From Aedoeadaptatus acetigenes (GTDB lineage: Bacteria; Bacillota; Clostridia; Tissierellales; Peptoniphilaceae): 23,855 nt of DNA. The translations under genes were made by a program, and so were the position numbers. The notes below the pieces were generated by a model that worked only from the letters and a program-made list of their open reading frames with translations, was not told the origin of the DNA and did no database searches. Position 1 is the stretch's first letter. The number at the start of each line of letters is the position of its first letter. The stretch spans positions 1 through 23,855 of the forward strand of contig NZ_JAOQJD010000017.1 of the NCBI RefSeq assembly GCF_025566985.1, in the 5' to 3' direction. Shown in pieces: positions 6,393-14,493 of the stretch.

Positions 6393-7340
6393 ATGAAACT
6401 TTTTATATCCAGTCGTGTGCCCGATGAAGTCATCCAACGCTTAGAAGGCGTCGATTACAGCTACAACGACAGCAATGTTCCCATGACGAAAGAAGAAATT
6501 ATCGCAGGCCTTCAGGGAAAAGACGCCCTGATCTGTCCCTTGTCCGATAAAATCGACAAGGAAGTCATGGATGGAGCGAAGGATTTAAAACTGATTTTAA
6601 ATTACGGCGCCGGCTTCGATAACATCGACATCGCCTATGCCCGCGAAAAAGGCATCGTCGTCTGCAACGCTCCGGCTCCCTCCTCCGCCGTCTCTACCGC
6701 CGAATTGGCCTTTACCTTAATGCTGGCCCAAGCGCGGCAATTGATTCGCGGCGAAAAGGATCTTCGTGAAGGCGGCTTCCACGGATGGCGCCCCACTTAC
6801 TTCCTGGGCCAACAATTAAAGGGAAAGACCCTGGGTATTTTCGGCATGGGTAATATCGGCCAAAACTTAGCGAAACGTGCCCTTGCTTTCGACATGAAGG
6901 TTATTTACAATTCGAGAAATCGCAAAGAAGCCATCGAAGAATTAGGCGCCACCTACGTTTCCTTCGAAGAATTGTTGAAGGAATCGGACTTCATCAGCCT
7001 TCACTCCGCCTTCGTTCCCGAATTGAAACACAAATTTGACGCAAATGCCTTTAGGGCCATGAAGCCTTCCGCCACTTTCATCAATGCGGCTCGCGGCCCC
7101 TTAATCGATGAACAGGCCCTGGCCGATGCGTTAAAAGAAGGCACCATCGCCGGTGCCGCCTTGGACGTCTATGAATTCGAACCGAAGGTCACGGAAGATC
7201 TTTTGCATCTCGACAATGTGACTCTGGCGCCTCACCTCGGCAATGCTACGGTGGAAGCCCGCCTGGAAATGGGTAATGCCTGCGTAGACAATCTGGAAGA
7301 TTTCATCGCCGGAAAGAAACCGAGAAATCAAGTGAATTAA
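6393..7340 (+). CDS. D-2-hydroxyacid dehydrogenase family protein
   Basis: This 315-residue NAD(P)-dependent enzyme belongs to the D-isomer 2-hydroxyacid dehydrogenases, which interconvert 2-oxo acids and D-2-hydroxy acids in the cytoplasm. Visible are the Rossmann motif GMGNIG (151-156), and the catalytic trio R234 (in NAARG), E263 (in DVYEFEP) and H281 (in APHLGNAT). After the second strand the sequence reads NSRN (173-176), lacking the acidic residue that favours NAD, so NADP(H) preference is plausible (inference). Closest in style to glyoxylate/hydroxypyruvate reductases, but the substrate cannot be decided. The ATG at 6393 is chosen because AAGGAGG lies 6 bases upstream and MKLFISSRVP is a natural N-terminus; upstream in-frame ATG 6318 lies inside rpmB. 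The gene is not part of the usual Firmicutes order here and sits tail-to-tail with thiN. Confidence 0.9.
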   Translation: MKLFISSRVPDEVIQRLEGVDYSYNDSNVPMTKEEIIAGLQGKDALICPLSDKIDKEVMDGAKDLKLILNYGAGFDNIDIAYAREKGIVVCNAPAPSSAVSTAELAFTLMLAQARQLIRGEKDLREGGFHGWRPTYFLGQQLKGKTLGIFGMGNIGQNLAKRALAFDMKVIYNSRNRKEAIEELGATYVSFEELLKESDFISLHSAFVPELKHKFDANAFRAMKPSATFINAARGPLIDEQALADALKEGTIAGAALDVYEFEPKVTEDLLHLDNVTLAPHLGNATVEARLEMGNACVDNLEDFIAGKKPRNQVN

Positions 7341-7347
7341 GCGCAAC

Positions 7348-7374
7348 AAAAAAAGCCCTTCGGGGCCTTTTTTA
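7348..7374. terminator. Bidirectional terminator between the dehydrogenase gene and thiN
   Basis: GCCC (7355-7358) and GGGC (7363-7366) form a stem with a TTCG loop on the plus strand (CGAA on the minus strand), flanked by an A-run (7348-7354) and a T-run (7368-7373), with one extra C on the 3' side. It can work on both strands and lies between the two convergent stop codons at 7340 and 7392. Confidence 0.75.
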
Positions 7375-7391
7375 TTGGCTGAGATGCCTAT

Positions 7392-8027
7392 TTATTCATC
7401 TTTCGAATGGATGATGAGCATTTTTCCTTCGTGCAATGTCACCGTACCCCCGTCCTTCAGCAATTCGTTGCTGACACCGCGGGTTTTTTTTCTGTAAAGC
7501 TTTAAGTGGTCCACTTCGTATTTAAATCCGTCGGTGGAAATGGTAATGGCGTCGGTGACGGGAACAAAACTTACATAGTGAAAGCCAAGTTTCTCGATGG
7601 CGTAGGTGCCGGGTCCGACCATGCGCAGGCGATTGTTTTCGTCGATCATGGTGATCTTTGCCTTTTCGTCAAGATAGGCTTCCATAGAAAAAATCGTCGC
7701 CACACTGTGATCCCAACGACTGCCCGTGCCGCCTAAAATATGAATTTCATCGGGGCCGTATTCCAACATGCGCGTCATGGCCATTTCAGTGTCCGTCTCG
7801 TCTTTCATCGGCGGAAGAACTTCAATGGGCACTTGCTTTTCTTTCAGTTCCGCCAGGCGATGGGAACTGTCGAAATCGCCGATCACGAGCTTCAATTTTT
7901 CCGGCACGTGGGCCAGGGTGTCGTAGCCACCGTCGGCACAGATAATGCCGTCGGCCCAGCGAATTTCGCTTTCAAGCAATTCCTTCGACGGACGCCGCCC
8001 GCCGGTGACGATCAATCCCCGCTTCAT
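7392..8027 (-). CDS. thiN: Thiamine pyrophosphokinase ThiN
   Basis: ThiN transfers pyrophosphate from ATP to thiamine, making thiamine diphosphate. Conserved motifs are ADGGYDTL near residue 31, GDFDS near 50, the KDETDTEMAM metal/ATP block near 79 and GGTGSRWDHSVA near 98; the C-terminal beta domain follows. The 211-residue length is normal. The ATG (8025-8027) overlaps the rpe stop by 4 bases (ATGA), implying coupled translation. It is the last gene of the long minus-strand operon and ends at a shared bidirectional terminator. In B. subtilis the sporulation gene spoVM lies next to thiN; there is no space for it here. Confidence 0.95.
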   Translation of the reverse strand: MKRGLIVTGGRRPSKELLESEIRWADGIICADGGYDTLAHVPEKLKLVIGDFDSSHRLAELKEKQVPIEVLPPMKDETDTEMAMTRMLEYGPDEIHILGGTGSRWDHSVATIFSMEAYLDEKAKITMIDENNRLRMVGPGTYAIEKLGFHYVSFVPVTDAITISTDGFKYEVDHLKLYRKKTRGVSNELLKDGGTVTLHEGKMLIIHSKDE

Positions 8028-8665
8028 AGGCGTTTCAATGCGTCGATGGCAGCCATGGGATCTTCGTGCTTAAAGATGTACGATCCCGCAACCAAACTGT
8101 CGCAGCCCGCTTCTACCATGGCGGCGCCGGTGGTTTCGTTGATTCCGCCGTCCACCATGATTTCCAAATCCTCGCGATCGGTCATAGCCCTTACTTGCTT
8201 CGCTTTTTCGATGGTGGAGGAGATAAAGGATTGACCGCCGAAGCCGGGATTGACGCTCATTAAAAGCACGAGATCCACGTCATCGAGCAGGTAGCGAACG
8301 GATTCGGGATTTTGAGACGGGTTTAAACTGATGCCGGCCTTAATTCCCGCTTCTTTTATTCGGTGAATCAGTCGATGGGCGTGAATGGTGGCGTCGGTGT
8401 GAAATGTAATTCGATCGGCGCCGGCGGCGATGTAGTCTTCCACGGAATCCTCCGGCTTTTCGATCATCAAATGTACGTCGAAGGGAATGGAGGTGAAGGG
8501 GCGAATGGCCTTGATAACCGGCGGGCCGAAGGTAAGGTTCGGCACGTACTTGCCGTCCATTACGTCGATGTGAATGTAATCCACCGCTCTCTCGTCCAAG
8601 AAGGTGATGGCTTCACCTAATTTCGCAAAATCTGCCGATAATATCGACGGTGCCACTAACGCCAT
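8024..8665 (-). CDS. rpe: Ribulose-phosphate 3-epimerase
   Basis: Rpe interconverts ribulose 5-phosphate and xylulose 5-phosphate in the pentose phosphate pathway. It is a 213-residue TIM barrel with PSILSADFAKL at the N-terminus, the metal/catalytic residues H32 and D34 (in HIDVMDG), H65 (in DVHLM), the NPGFGGQSF phosphate loop (139-147) and D172 in VDGGIN. The ATG at 8663-8665 lies inside the rsgA coding end (10-base overlap) and follows AGGAGA. It sits between rsgA and thiN as in B. subtilis. Confidence 0.97.
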   Translation of the reverse strand: MALVAPSILSADFAKLGEAITFLDERAVDYIHIDVMDGKYVPNLTFGPPVIKAIRPFTSIPFDVHLMIEKPEDSVEDYIAAGADRITFHTDATIHAHRLIHRIKEAGIKAGISLNPSQNPESVRYLLDDVDLVLLMSVNPGFGGQSFISSTIEKAKQVRAMTDREDLEIMVDGGINETTGAAMVEAGCDSLVAGSYIFKHEDPMAAIDALKRL

Positions 8666-9540
8666 TTTCCATTCTCCTTTTCTACTAATTCCTCGTAAAA
8701 ACGCAAATAATTTTCATAGCGACTGCTCGCCAAATCGCCGCTTTCGTAGGCCCCACGCACGGCACAGCCCGGCTCTTTTACGTGGCGACAATCCAGAAAT
8801 TTACAGTCTTGAATAAAAGGTACAAAGTCTCTGAAATGCTCGTCCAAATCCACTGAGGCAATGGAGTCGATTTCGATGCTGGAAAACCCGGGCGTGTCGA
8901 AGAGATACATGCCCTTCTCTCCGGTAAAGATCTCCGTATGCCGCGTCGTGTGCTTGCCGCGATTGGTTTTTTCGCTCACCGTGCCCGTTTCCAGATCCAA
9001 GTTCAAGATGCGATTTAAAAAGGTGGTTTTCCCCGATCCGGAGACGCCGCTTAAGACCGTGGTCTTTTCATAGAGCATCTCTCTCAGCCGATTCACCGAT
9101 TCCTCGTCGGCCTCCGACAAGCCCATGACCCGGTAGCCGCAGCCTTCGTATAGGGCGCGCAGGCGATCCGCCTCTTCAGGATCCATGTCCTGTTTCGATA
9201 CGACGGGAACGACGCTGACGTTTTTCTGTTCGTAATAGGCCAACATTTTATCAACCAAATACAGATTGTATTTAGGATTCGCCGTAGGGATGAAAAGTAA
9301 AATTTGATCCACATTGGCCACCGGCGGGCGAAGCAGGCCGTTTTTTCTCGGCAAAATTTCTTCAACCGAATTAAGCCTGTCCCCCTCGTCGATTAAAAGC
9401 TCCACGTAATCGCCTACCACGGGTTTTCGATTCTGATGGCGAAAAATGCCTCGGGCCCGCGTTTCGTACACTTCGCCGTCTTCGGCGGCCACGTAGTAAA
9501 AGCCGCCCAGCAGCTTCGTGATTCTACCCTTCTTTTTCAT
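8656..9540 (-). CDS. rsgA: Ribosome small subunit-dependent GTPase RsgA
   Basis: RsgA is a circularly permuted GTPase that checks late 30S assembly. The 294-residue protein has an N-terminal OB fold (1-60), then G4 SKQD (115-118), G1 GVSGSGKTT (165-173), a G2-like RGKHTTRHT (194-202), G3 DTPG (215-218), and a C-terminal zinc site C246, C251, H253, C259. The permuted motif order and the cysteine pattern are diagnostic. G4 reads SKQD instead of the usual NKxD/TKxD, a mild variation. Start and the prkC stop share one base (TAATG). In Firmicutes this gene regularly follows prkC, and RsgA is a known PrkC substrate in B. subtilis. Confidence 0.96.
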   Translation of the reverse strand: MKKKGRITKLLGGFYYVAAEDGEVYETRARGIFRHQNRKPVVGDYVELLIDEGDRLNSVEEILPRKNGLLRPPVANVDQILLFIPTANPKYNLYLVDKMLAYYEQKNVSVVPVVSKQDMDPEEADRLRALYEGCGYRVMGLSEADEESVNRLREMLYEKTTVLSGVSGSGKTTFLNRILNLDLETGTVSEKTNRGKHTTRHTEIFTGEKGMYLFDTPGFSSIEIDSIASVDLDEHFRDFVPFIQDCKFLDCRHVKEPGCAVRGAYESGDLASSRYENYLRFYEELVEKENGKWR

Positions 9541-11501
9541 TAAAAGTTCACCGATTTAACCACATTGCCGTCTACGCGCATATAGGCCTTGTCGCCGGGG
9601 CTTCCTTGCACCGGATAGGACACGGAGGAGCCTCCCATGACTTCTTCGTGATTGACCACGCGCTCGCTTCCGCCGGACTCTACCACGACTTCGATTTCGT
9701 GGGTCTCGCCGTCATCGGGAATGCGGTGGGAAATATTTTTATGGCTCACTTGCATTTCATTTTCGCCTTCCGATTCGTTACTACCGGCGCGTTTGCTCAC
9801 GATAATGTCCACGGTGGAACCTTGTTTGATTTGATTGCCGCTATTGTATTGTTGCCATACGACTTCGCCGGGACCGACGGAAATATCTTCCCGCTCTTCT
9901 ACATTGCCCAGCTTCAATCCCTGTTCTTTAAGAAGGGCCCTCGCCTTGTCGATGGAAACGCCTTTTAGATTGGGAACGATGGTCGTCTTGTCGTCTTGGC
10001 CCTTGCTCATGACCACATGGACGCTGTCGCCCTTGGGAAGTTCTTCCTCGGACTTCGGCTTTTGACTGATGATTCGATCCGCCGGAACGGAATCGCTGTA
10101 TTCCGTTTTATCCACGACTAAATTCAATCCCGCAGTCTTTAAAGTGGACTGAGCTTCGGAGATGGTCATGTTTTCGAGGTCGGGAACCTTTACTTTCTCC
10201 GTCTCCTTGGCGATCACGACGGAGAACTGATCCCCTCGCTTCAAGACTTCCCCTTCGTCCACGGACTGAGACAAGATAGTGCCGGGCTTTATTCCCTCGT
10301 CCGACTCCTTCTCGTCGATTTCCAGATTCAAGTCATTTGAAGCGGCGAAGTCCTTGGCTTCGGAAACGTCTTTTCCGATTAAGTCGATCATTTCCACTGC
10401 CGCATCTTTCTGATTGGAAATTAGCATGTCTTTGATCTTCGATCCGCCGAATGCCAGGCCGAAAAGGAGCAATAGGGCCAGCAAGACCCCGCCGATGGTG
10501 GCTAGGGGATTGCTCTTTTTCTTCGACTTTTTCACCGGGATCGGCCGAGTGTTTCGCTTCGTAGGCCCCACCGTATCCCTCGGTGCCGTCGCATCGTTTT
10601 GAACGCGGTTTGCGCTGGGCGGAATCACCACCGTGGTTCCTGTCGCCGTTTGGCCTCGATCGCCGTACACTTTGCCAAGCAAAATGGCTTTGACATCTTC
10701 GATGATCAAACTCACATTGGCATAGCGATCCGACGGTTTTTTCTCCGTCATGTGCTTAAAGACGCGGTCCACTTCCGGACTCACCCTGGGGTTTCGCTCC
10801 GACGGCATGGGAATGTCGTTTTGAACGTGCATTAAGGCCACGGTAATGGGATTTTCCGAATCAAAGGGCACGTCGCCTGTGAGCATTTCGAATAAGACGA
10901 TGCCCATGGAGTAGATATCGCTTCTGGCGTCGACTTTTTGGCCGCGGGCCTGCTCCGGCGAGAAGTAATGGACGCTTCCCATGACCGCATTGGTGACGGT
11001 AACCGTGGCGTTTCCCGCCATGCGGGCGATGCCGAAGTCCGTCACCTTCACGCGATTGTCCCGGGTAACCATTATGTTTTGAGACTTAATGTCCCGATGG
11101 ATAATGTTTTTATTGTGGGCGATTTTCAACGCCTCGGCGATTTGAATCAGGTAATTTAACGCCTGGTTCTGGCTTAACATGCCCTCTTCTTTAATTAATT
11201 CTTTTAACGTCTTTCCGTCAATGTATTCCATGACGATGTAGTAGACGTCTTCGTCGCCCACGGTTTCCATGCCCACGTCGTAGATACTTACGATATTCGG
11301 GTGAGAAATACTGGCAGCAGCCAAAGATTCTCGGCGGAATTTGCGAATGAAGTTTTCGTCTTCGTTGTATTCGCTCTTTAAGACTTTGATGGCAACGATT
11401 CTGTCCAGCCTGCGGTCGTGGGCCTTGTAGACATCGCCCATGCCGCCGCTTCCGATTCGTTTCAGGCATTCGTACCTGTCAGCTAAAATCATTCCCTGCA
11501 T
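9540..11501 (-). CDS. prkC: PASTA-domain serine/threonine protein kinase PrkC/StkP-like
   Basis: This is a 653-residue membrane kinase that senses muropeptides or lipid II and phosphorylates wall, division and translation proteins. The cytoplasmic kinase domain (about 10-275) has the glycine loop GSGGMG (17-22), K39, the HRD motif (135-137), DFG (155-157), a Thr-rich activation loop (166-170) and SPEQARG in the APE position. A basic linker (KKSKKKS, 324-330) precedes a single membrane segment (about 335-353). Three extracellular PASTA repeats follow (about 371-432, 437-500, 507-570). An additional C-terminal extracellular region (571-653), Ser/Glu-rich then beta-like, is not PASTA. The ATG at 11499-11501 is used; ATG four codons on is an alternative. 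The partner phosphatase gene ends 4 bases upstream. Confidence 0.96.
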   Translation of the reverse strand: MQGMILADRYECLKRIGSGGMGDVYKAHDRRLDRIVAIKVLKSEYNEDENFIRKFRRESLAAASISHPNIVSIYDVGMETVGDEDVYYIVMEYIDGKTLKELIKEEGMLSQNQALNYLIQIAEALKIAHNKNIIHRDIKSQNIMVTRDNRVKVTDFGIARMAGNATVTVTNAVMGSVHYFSPEQARGQKVDARSDIYSMGIVLFEMLTGDVPFDSENPITVALMHVQNDIPMPSERNPRVSPEVDRVFKHMTEKKPSDRYANVSLIIEDVKAILLGKVYGDRGQTATGTTVVIPPSANRVQNDATAPRDTVGPTKRNTRPIPVKKSKKKSNPLATIGGVLLALLLLFGLAFGGSKIKDMLISNQKDAAVEMIDLIGKDVSEAKDFAASNDLNLEIDEKESDEGIKPGTILSQSVDEGEVLKRGDQFSVVIAKETEKVKVPDLENMTISEAQSTLKTAGLNLVVDKTEYSDSVPADRIISQKPKSEEELPKGDSVHVVMSKGQDDKTTIVPNLKGVSIDKARALLKEQGLKLGNVEEREDISVGPGEVVWQQYNSGNQIKQGSTVDIIVSKRAGSNESEGENEMQVSHKNISHRIPDDGETHEIEVVVESGGSERVVNHEEVMGGSSVSYPVQGSPGDKAYMRVDGNVVKSVNF

Positions 11502-11505
11502 ACCT

Positions 11506-12210
11506 TCACCTGCTCTTATCTAGTACGATGACGGTGATATTGTCTTTTCCGCCACTATCCAGGGCTTTTTGCACCAGTTTCTTCGACATATCGCCCTTTT
11601 CCGTTTCCAGTACTTTTTGAATCTCGGCGCCCTCCACCACATCGGAGAGGCCGTCGGAACAGAGGATGATAAATTTTAAATCCGCATCCAGGCTTCGAAT
11701 TTGGAAATCCACGCCTTGGGTGGTGCCCAAGGCCTTTGTGAGGACATTTTTCTTCGGATGGACGCGGGCCTCTTCTTCGGAAATATCGCCGATATCCAAG
11801 AGATAATTGACGAAGCTGTCGTCTTTTGAAATTTGAAAGAGGGCGTCGTCGTATCCGTAGATTCTGGAATCGCCGATGTTAATGTAATAAAGCTTGCCAT
11901 CAAGCAGATAAATCAAACTTAAGGTGGTTCCCATGCCCCGGTACTTTAAATGGGCTGCGGACTGATCGAAAATCTCTTGATTCACATCTCGCACGCCGTT
12001 ATTTAAAAGGTCCAAAAGTTCCCGTTCACTTTCGACGGGAACGGAGAGGACTTCTTTTAAGCGGTTCACGGCCAACGCGCTGGCCTTTTCCCCCGCCGCG
12101 TGGCCGCCCATGCCGTCGGCTAAAATGGCAAAGCGCTTTTTCGGATCCACGTAGTAACTGTCTTCATTGTTTTCTCTGCCACCGATATGGGTGTATGCAG
12201 AAATTATCAT
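11506..12210 (-). CDS. stp: PP2C-type serine/threonine phosphatase Stp/PrpC
   Basis: This metal-dependent PPM/PP2C phosphatase reverses phosphorylation by the adjacent PrkC kinase. The 234-residue sequence shows all metal motifs: GGRENNEDSYYV (D17), ADGMGGHAAGE (D32, G33), GMGTT, NIGDSRIY, LCSDGLSD and the C-terminal GKDNITVIVL. It has no membrane segment. The ATG at 12208-12210 follows AAGGTGA, which overlaps the rlmN stop codon area (rlmN ends at 12215). The rlmN-stp-prkC-rsgA order is the standard Firmicutes arrangement (prpC in B. subtilis). Confidence 0.96.
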   Translation of the reverse strand: MIISAYTHIGGRENNEDSYYVDPKKRFAILADGMGGHAAGEKASALAVNRLKEVLSVPVESERELLDLLNNGVRDVNQEIFDQSAAHLKYRGMGTTLSLIYLLDGKLYYINIGDSRIYGYDDALFQISKDDSFVNYLLDIGDISEEEARVHPKKNVLTKALGTTQGVDFQIRSLDADLKFIILCSDGLSDVVEGAEIQKVLETEKGDMSKKLVQKALDSGGKDNITVIVLDKSR

Positions 12211-12214
12211 AGTA

Positions 12215-13240
12215 TCACCTTGTCTTTATGGCTTCAGAACCCGCTTTTAATTGTCCACAGCTGGCCTGTATGTCACTGCCTAATTCTCTACGTATTGTAC
12301 ATGATACGCCGCTTTGAGACAACTCTCGTTGAAAGCGCAGGATGTGTTCTTTGGACGGTTTTTTCTCTGCGAAATGGGCCGTGTCGTTTAGGGCGATCAA
12401 GTTCACGTGACAGGGAAGGCCCTTGGTAAGGGCTTTCATCTCGCGAATGTTTCTCGGCTGATCATTTTTCCCCTGAATCAATGTGTATTCCAAAGTGATC
12501 CGCTGTTTCGTCTCGTCGCAATAATCCCTGAGGGCGGAAAAAAGTTCGTCTAAATTATAGCTGTTGGCGACGGGCATCAGTGCCTCCCTGGCCGATTGAT
12601 CCGTCTCGTGAAGGCTTATGGCCAAATTAACGGGCAGACCTTCCTTCGCCAAACGGCCGATGCCGTCGACGAGTCCGCATGTGGAAATGGTCATGGAGCG
12701 GTAGCTCATGTTTTTTCCCTTGGGCTCGTGGAGAAGTTTCAAAAAGCGCAACACATTGTCGTAATTGTCCAAAGGTTCGCCGCTTCCCATGAGGATGATG
12801 TTCCCCACGGAAATCTCTTCATTTTCTTCCACGGCATAGATCTGTGAAAGCATTTCATAGGGCGTGAGATCGCGAATGCGGCCCTTGAGTGTGGACACAC
12901 AAAAGCTACACCCCATGCGGCAACCGACTTGCGTCGATACGCACAGGCTGTAGCCGTAATGGTATTTCATCAAAACCCCTTCGACGATCTCCCCGTCTTC
13001 CATTTCGTAGAGGTACTTCTTCGTCTCGTCCAGCTTCGACGCCAGGCGCTTCACGATTTTGGCGCCGCGAAGAGGCGCAGGAAGGGCATTTTTCAGAGAA
13101 TCCGGTACATTTGAAAGCTCTTCGAGGGCCTTTCGTTGACCGTGAATGCCTTCGAAGAGTTGCGTTGCGCGAAAACTTTTTTCGCCGAAGCCGGCGACGT
13201 AGGCCTTTAATTCCTCAGGCGTCATTTCCATCCAATGCAT
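12215..13240 (-). CDS. rlmN: Dual-specificity 23S rRNA/tRNA adenine-C2 methyltransferase RlmN
   Basis: RlmN is a radical-SAM enzyme that methylates C2 of A2503 in 23S rRNA and A37 of some tRNAs. From the chosen start the protein is 341 residues. The 4Fe-4S cluster cysteines are C107, C111 and C114 (CxxxCxxC in GCRMGCSFC), GSGEP (152-156) contacts SAM, and the methyl-carrying C328 sits in RRELGSDIQASCGQL. The ATG at 13238-13240 is preferred over one at 13333 because it is preceded by AAAGGA, overlaps the rsmB stop as TAATG, and gives the family's usual N-terminus; the longer version would read through rsmB's coding end. Confidence 0.95.
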   Translation of the reverse strand: MHWMEMTPEELKAYVAGFGEKSFRATQLFEGIHGQRKALEELSNVPDSLKNALPAPLRGAKIVKRLASKLDETKKYLYEMEDGEIVEGVLMKYHYGYSLCVSTQVGCRMGCSFCVSTLKGRIRDLTPYEMLSQIYAVEENEEISVGNIILMGSGEPLDNYDNVLRFLKLLHEPKGKNMSYRSMTISTCGLVDGIGRLAKEGLPVNLAISLHETDQSAREALMPVANSYNLDELFSALRDYCDETKQRITLEYTLIQGKNDQPRNIREMKALTKGLPCHVNLIALNDTAHFAEKKPSKEHILRFQRELSQSGVSCTIRRELGSDIQASCGQLKAGSEAIKTR

Positions 13241-14493
13241 TAGGCGTCCTTTCTTACGATACAGGCCATGGTAAACCCGTCGGTACCGTGGCGGTGGGGC
13301 CAGTAGCGCGTTCCCTTTTCCTTTAATCGACACTCCGGATGATCCGACAAGAAGGAATGGAGCACGCCTTCATTTTCTTCCACGGTGACGCTGCAGGTGC
13401 TGTACACCAACTCGCCGCCGTCGTTTAATGCGTCGTAGGCATTTTCCAGCAAGAGCCGTTGTACCCGGGCCAGCTGAAGCACATCGTCATATCCGACGCG
13501 GTACTTGATCTCGGGTTTTCTCCGGATCAGGCCCAGGCCCGTACAGGGCGCGTCCACCAAAATGCGGTCGTATTTTTTCTTCGGCAGGGGCGTTTTTCCG
13601 TCCCGCACCGCCGTAGCGATGTTTTTATATCCCAAGCGACGGATGTTTTCTTCCATGCGTACCAGGCGCTCAGCCGAAGCGTCGAAGGCGTCCACGTGGG
13701 CAAAAATTTCCGCCATTTGAAAGCTCTTTCCGCCGGGCGCGGCGCAAAGGTCCATGGCCTGCACTTCTTTATCGGTTGTAAATAATGAGACCACCGCCTG
13801 AGACGCCGCATCCTGAACGTAAAAGCGTCCCTCTTTGTAGGCCTCGGTTTCAAAAAGGCCTCGGGGATGTTTTACGACGACGGCGGGACGGGGCTTTATG
13901 CTCTCGCAGGCAAATCCGTCTTCTTCAAGCTCACCGATCAGCGCCTCGGCACTCACGGAGACCGGACGCAATGTTAAAGGCGCCGGATCGAAGGTGGATT
14001 TCAGAAAGGCTTCCGTTTCGTCTTTTAAAAGGCGCTGAAAATAGCGCACCCATTCTTCCGGGAAACTGTAAGTGACGGCGAGGCGTCGCACTTCGTCGTC
14101 GATATGGACCTTGAAGGCCTCGTCTTTTTCCCGAATCACTTGCCTCAACACGCCGTTTACAAGTCCGGAGGCGCCTACATTCGAGATGACCTTTGCCATC
14201 TTTACGGTTTCGTTGACGATGGCATGATCCGGCACCCGGTCCAGAAAGTGCATTTGATAGAGGGCCATGCGCAGGAGTTGGCGGATGTTTTGATCCAAGT
14301 TTTCCGGCTTTTTCACGAAGCGATGGATCACGTAATCCAAAAATAATTTGTTTTGCACCGTGCCGTAGACGATGGTCTCCGCCAGGTTGCGGTCCGCCTC
14401 TTTAAGTCCCTTGGGATCGAAGGCGTCTTGAATAAAGGCGCCATTTTCCACTTTCTCCAATGTCGTGAGGGCGAGAAAACGGGGATTTCGCAT
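13240..14493 (-). CDS. rsmB: 16S rRNA (cytosine(967)-C5)-methyltransferase RsmB
   Basis: RsmB makes m5C967 in 16S rRNA. The 417-residue protein has an N-terminal NusB-like RNA-binding domain (about 1-130) and a C-terminal Rossmann methyltransferase domain with SAM motif I DLCAAPGGK (248-256), the catalytic PC motif in DAPCTGLG (C317) and the second catalytic cysteine C367 in YSTCSVT. All key residues are present. Its ATG shares a base with the yugP stop (TGATG), and its stop shares a base with the rlmN start (TAATG), so translation is coupled on both sides. Confidence 0.97.
   Translation of the reverse strand: MRNPRFLALTTLEKVENGAFIQDAFDPKGLKEADRNLAETIVYGTVQNKLFLDYVIHRFVKKPENLDQNIRQLLRMALYQMHFLDRVPDHAIVNETVKMAKVISNVGASGLVNGVLRQVIREKDEAFKVHIDDEVRRLAVTYSFPEEWVRYFQRLLKDETEAFLKSTFDPAPLTLRPVSVSAEALIGELEEDGFACESIKPRPAVVVKHPRGLFETEAYKEGRFYVQDAASQAVVSLFTTDKEVQAMDLCAAPGGKSFQMAEIFAHVDAFDASAERLVRMEENIRRLGYKNIATAVRDGKTPLPKKKYDRILVDAPCTGLGLIRRKPEIKYRVGYDDVLQLARVQRLLLENAYDALNDGGELVYSTCSVTVEENEGVLHSFLSDHPECRLKEKGTRYWPHRHGTDGFTMACIVRKDA

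Noticed and set aside
9540..12210. Kinase/phosphatase pair as part of a novel signalling or defence system
   Set aside because: The order rlmN-stp-prkC-rsgA and the PASTA domains are the standard Firmicutes arrangement of a well-known cell-wall sensing kinase.
13241..13333. N-terminal extension of rlmN by 31 residues
   Set aside because: It would overlap the rsmB coding end and lacks family similarity; the ATG at 13240 has AAAGGA upstream and a TAATG overlap.
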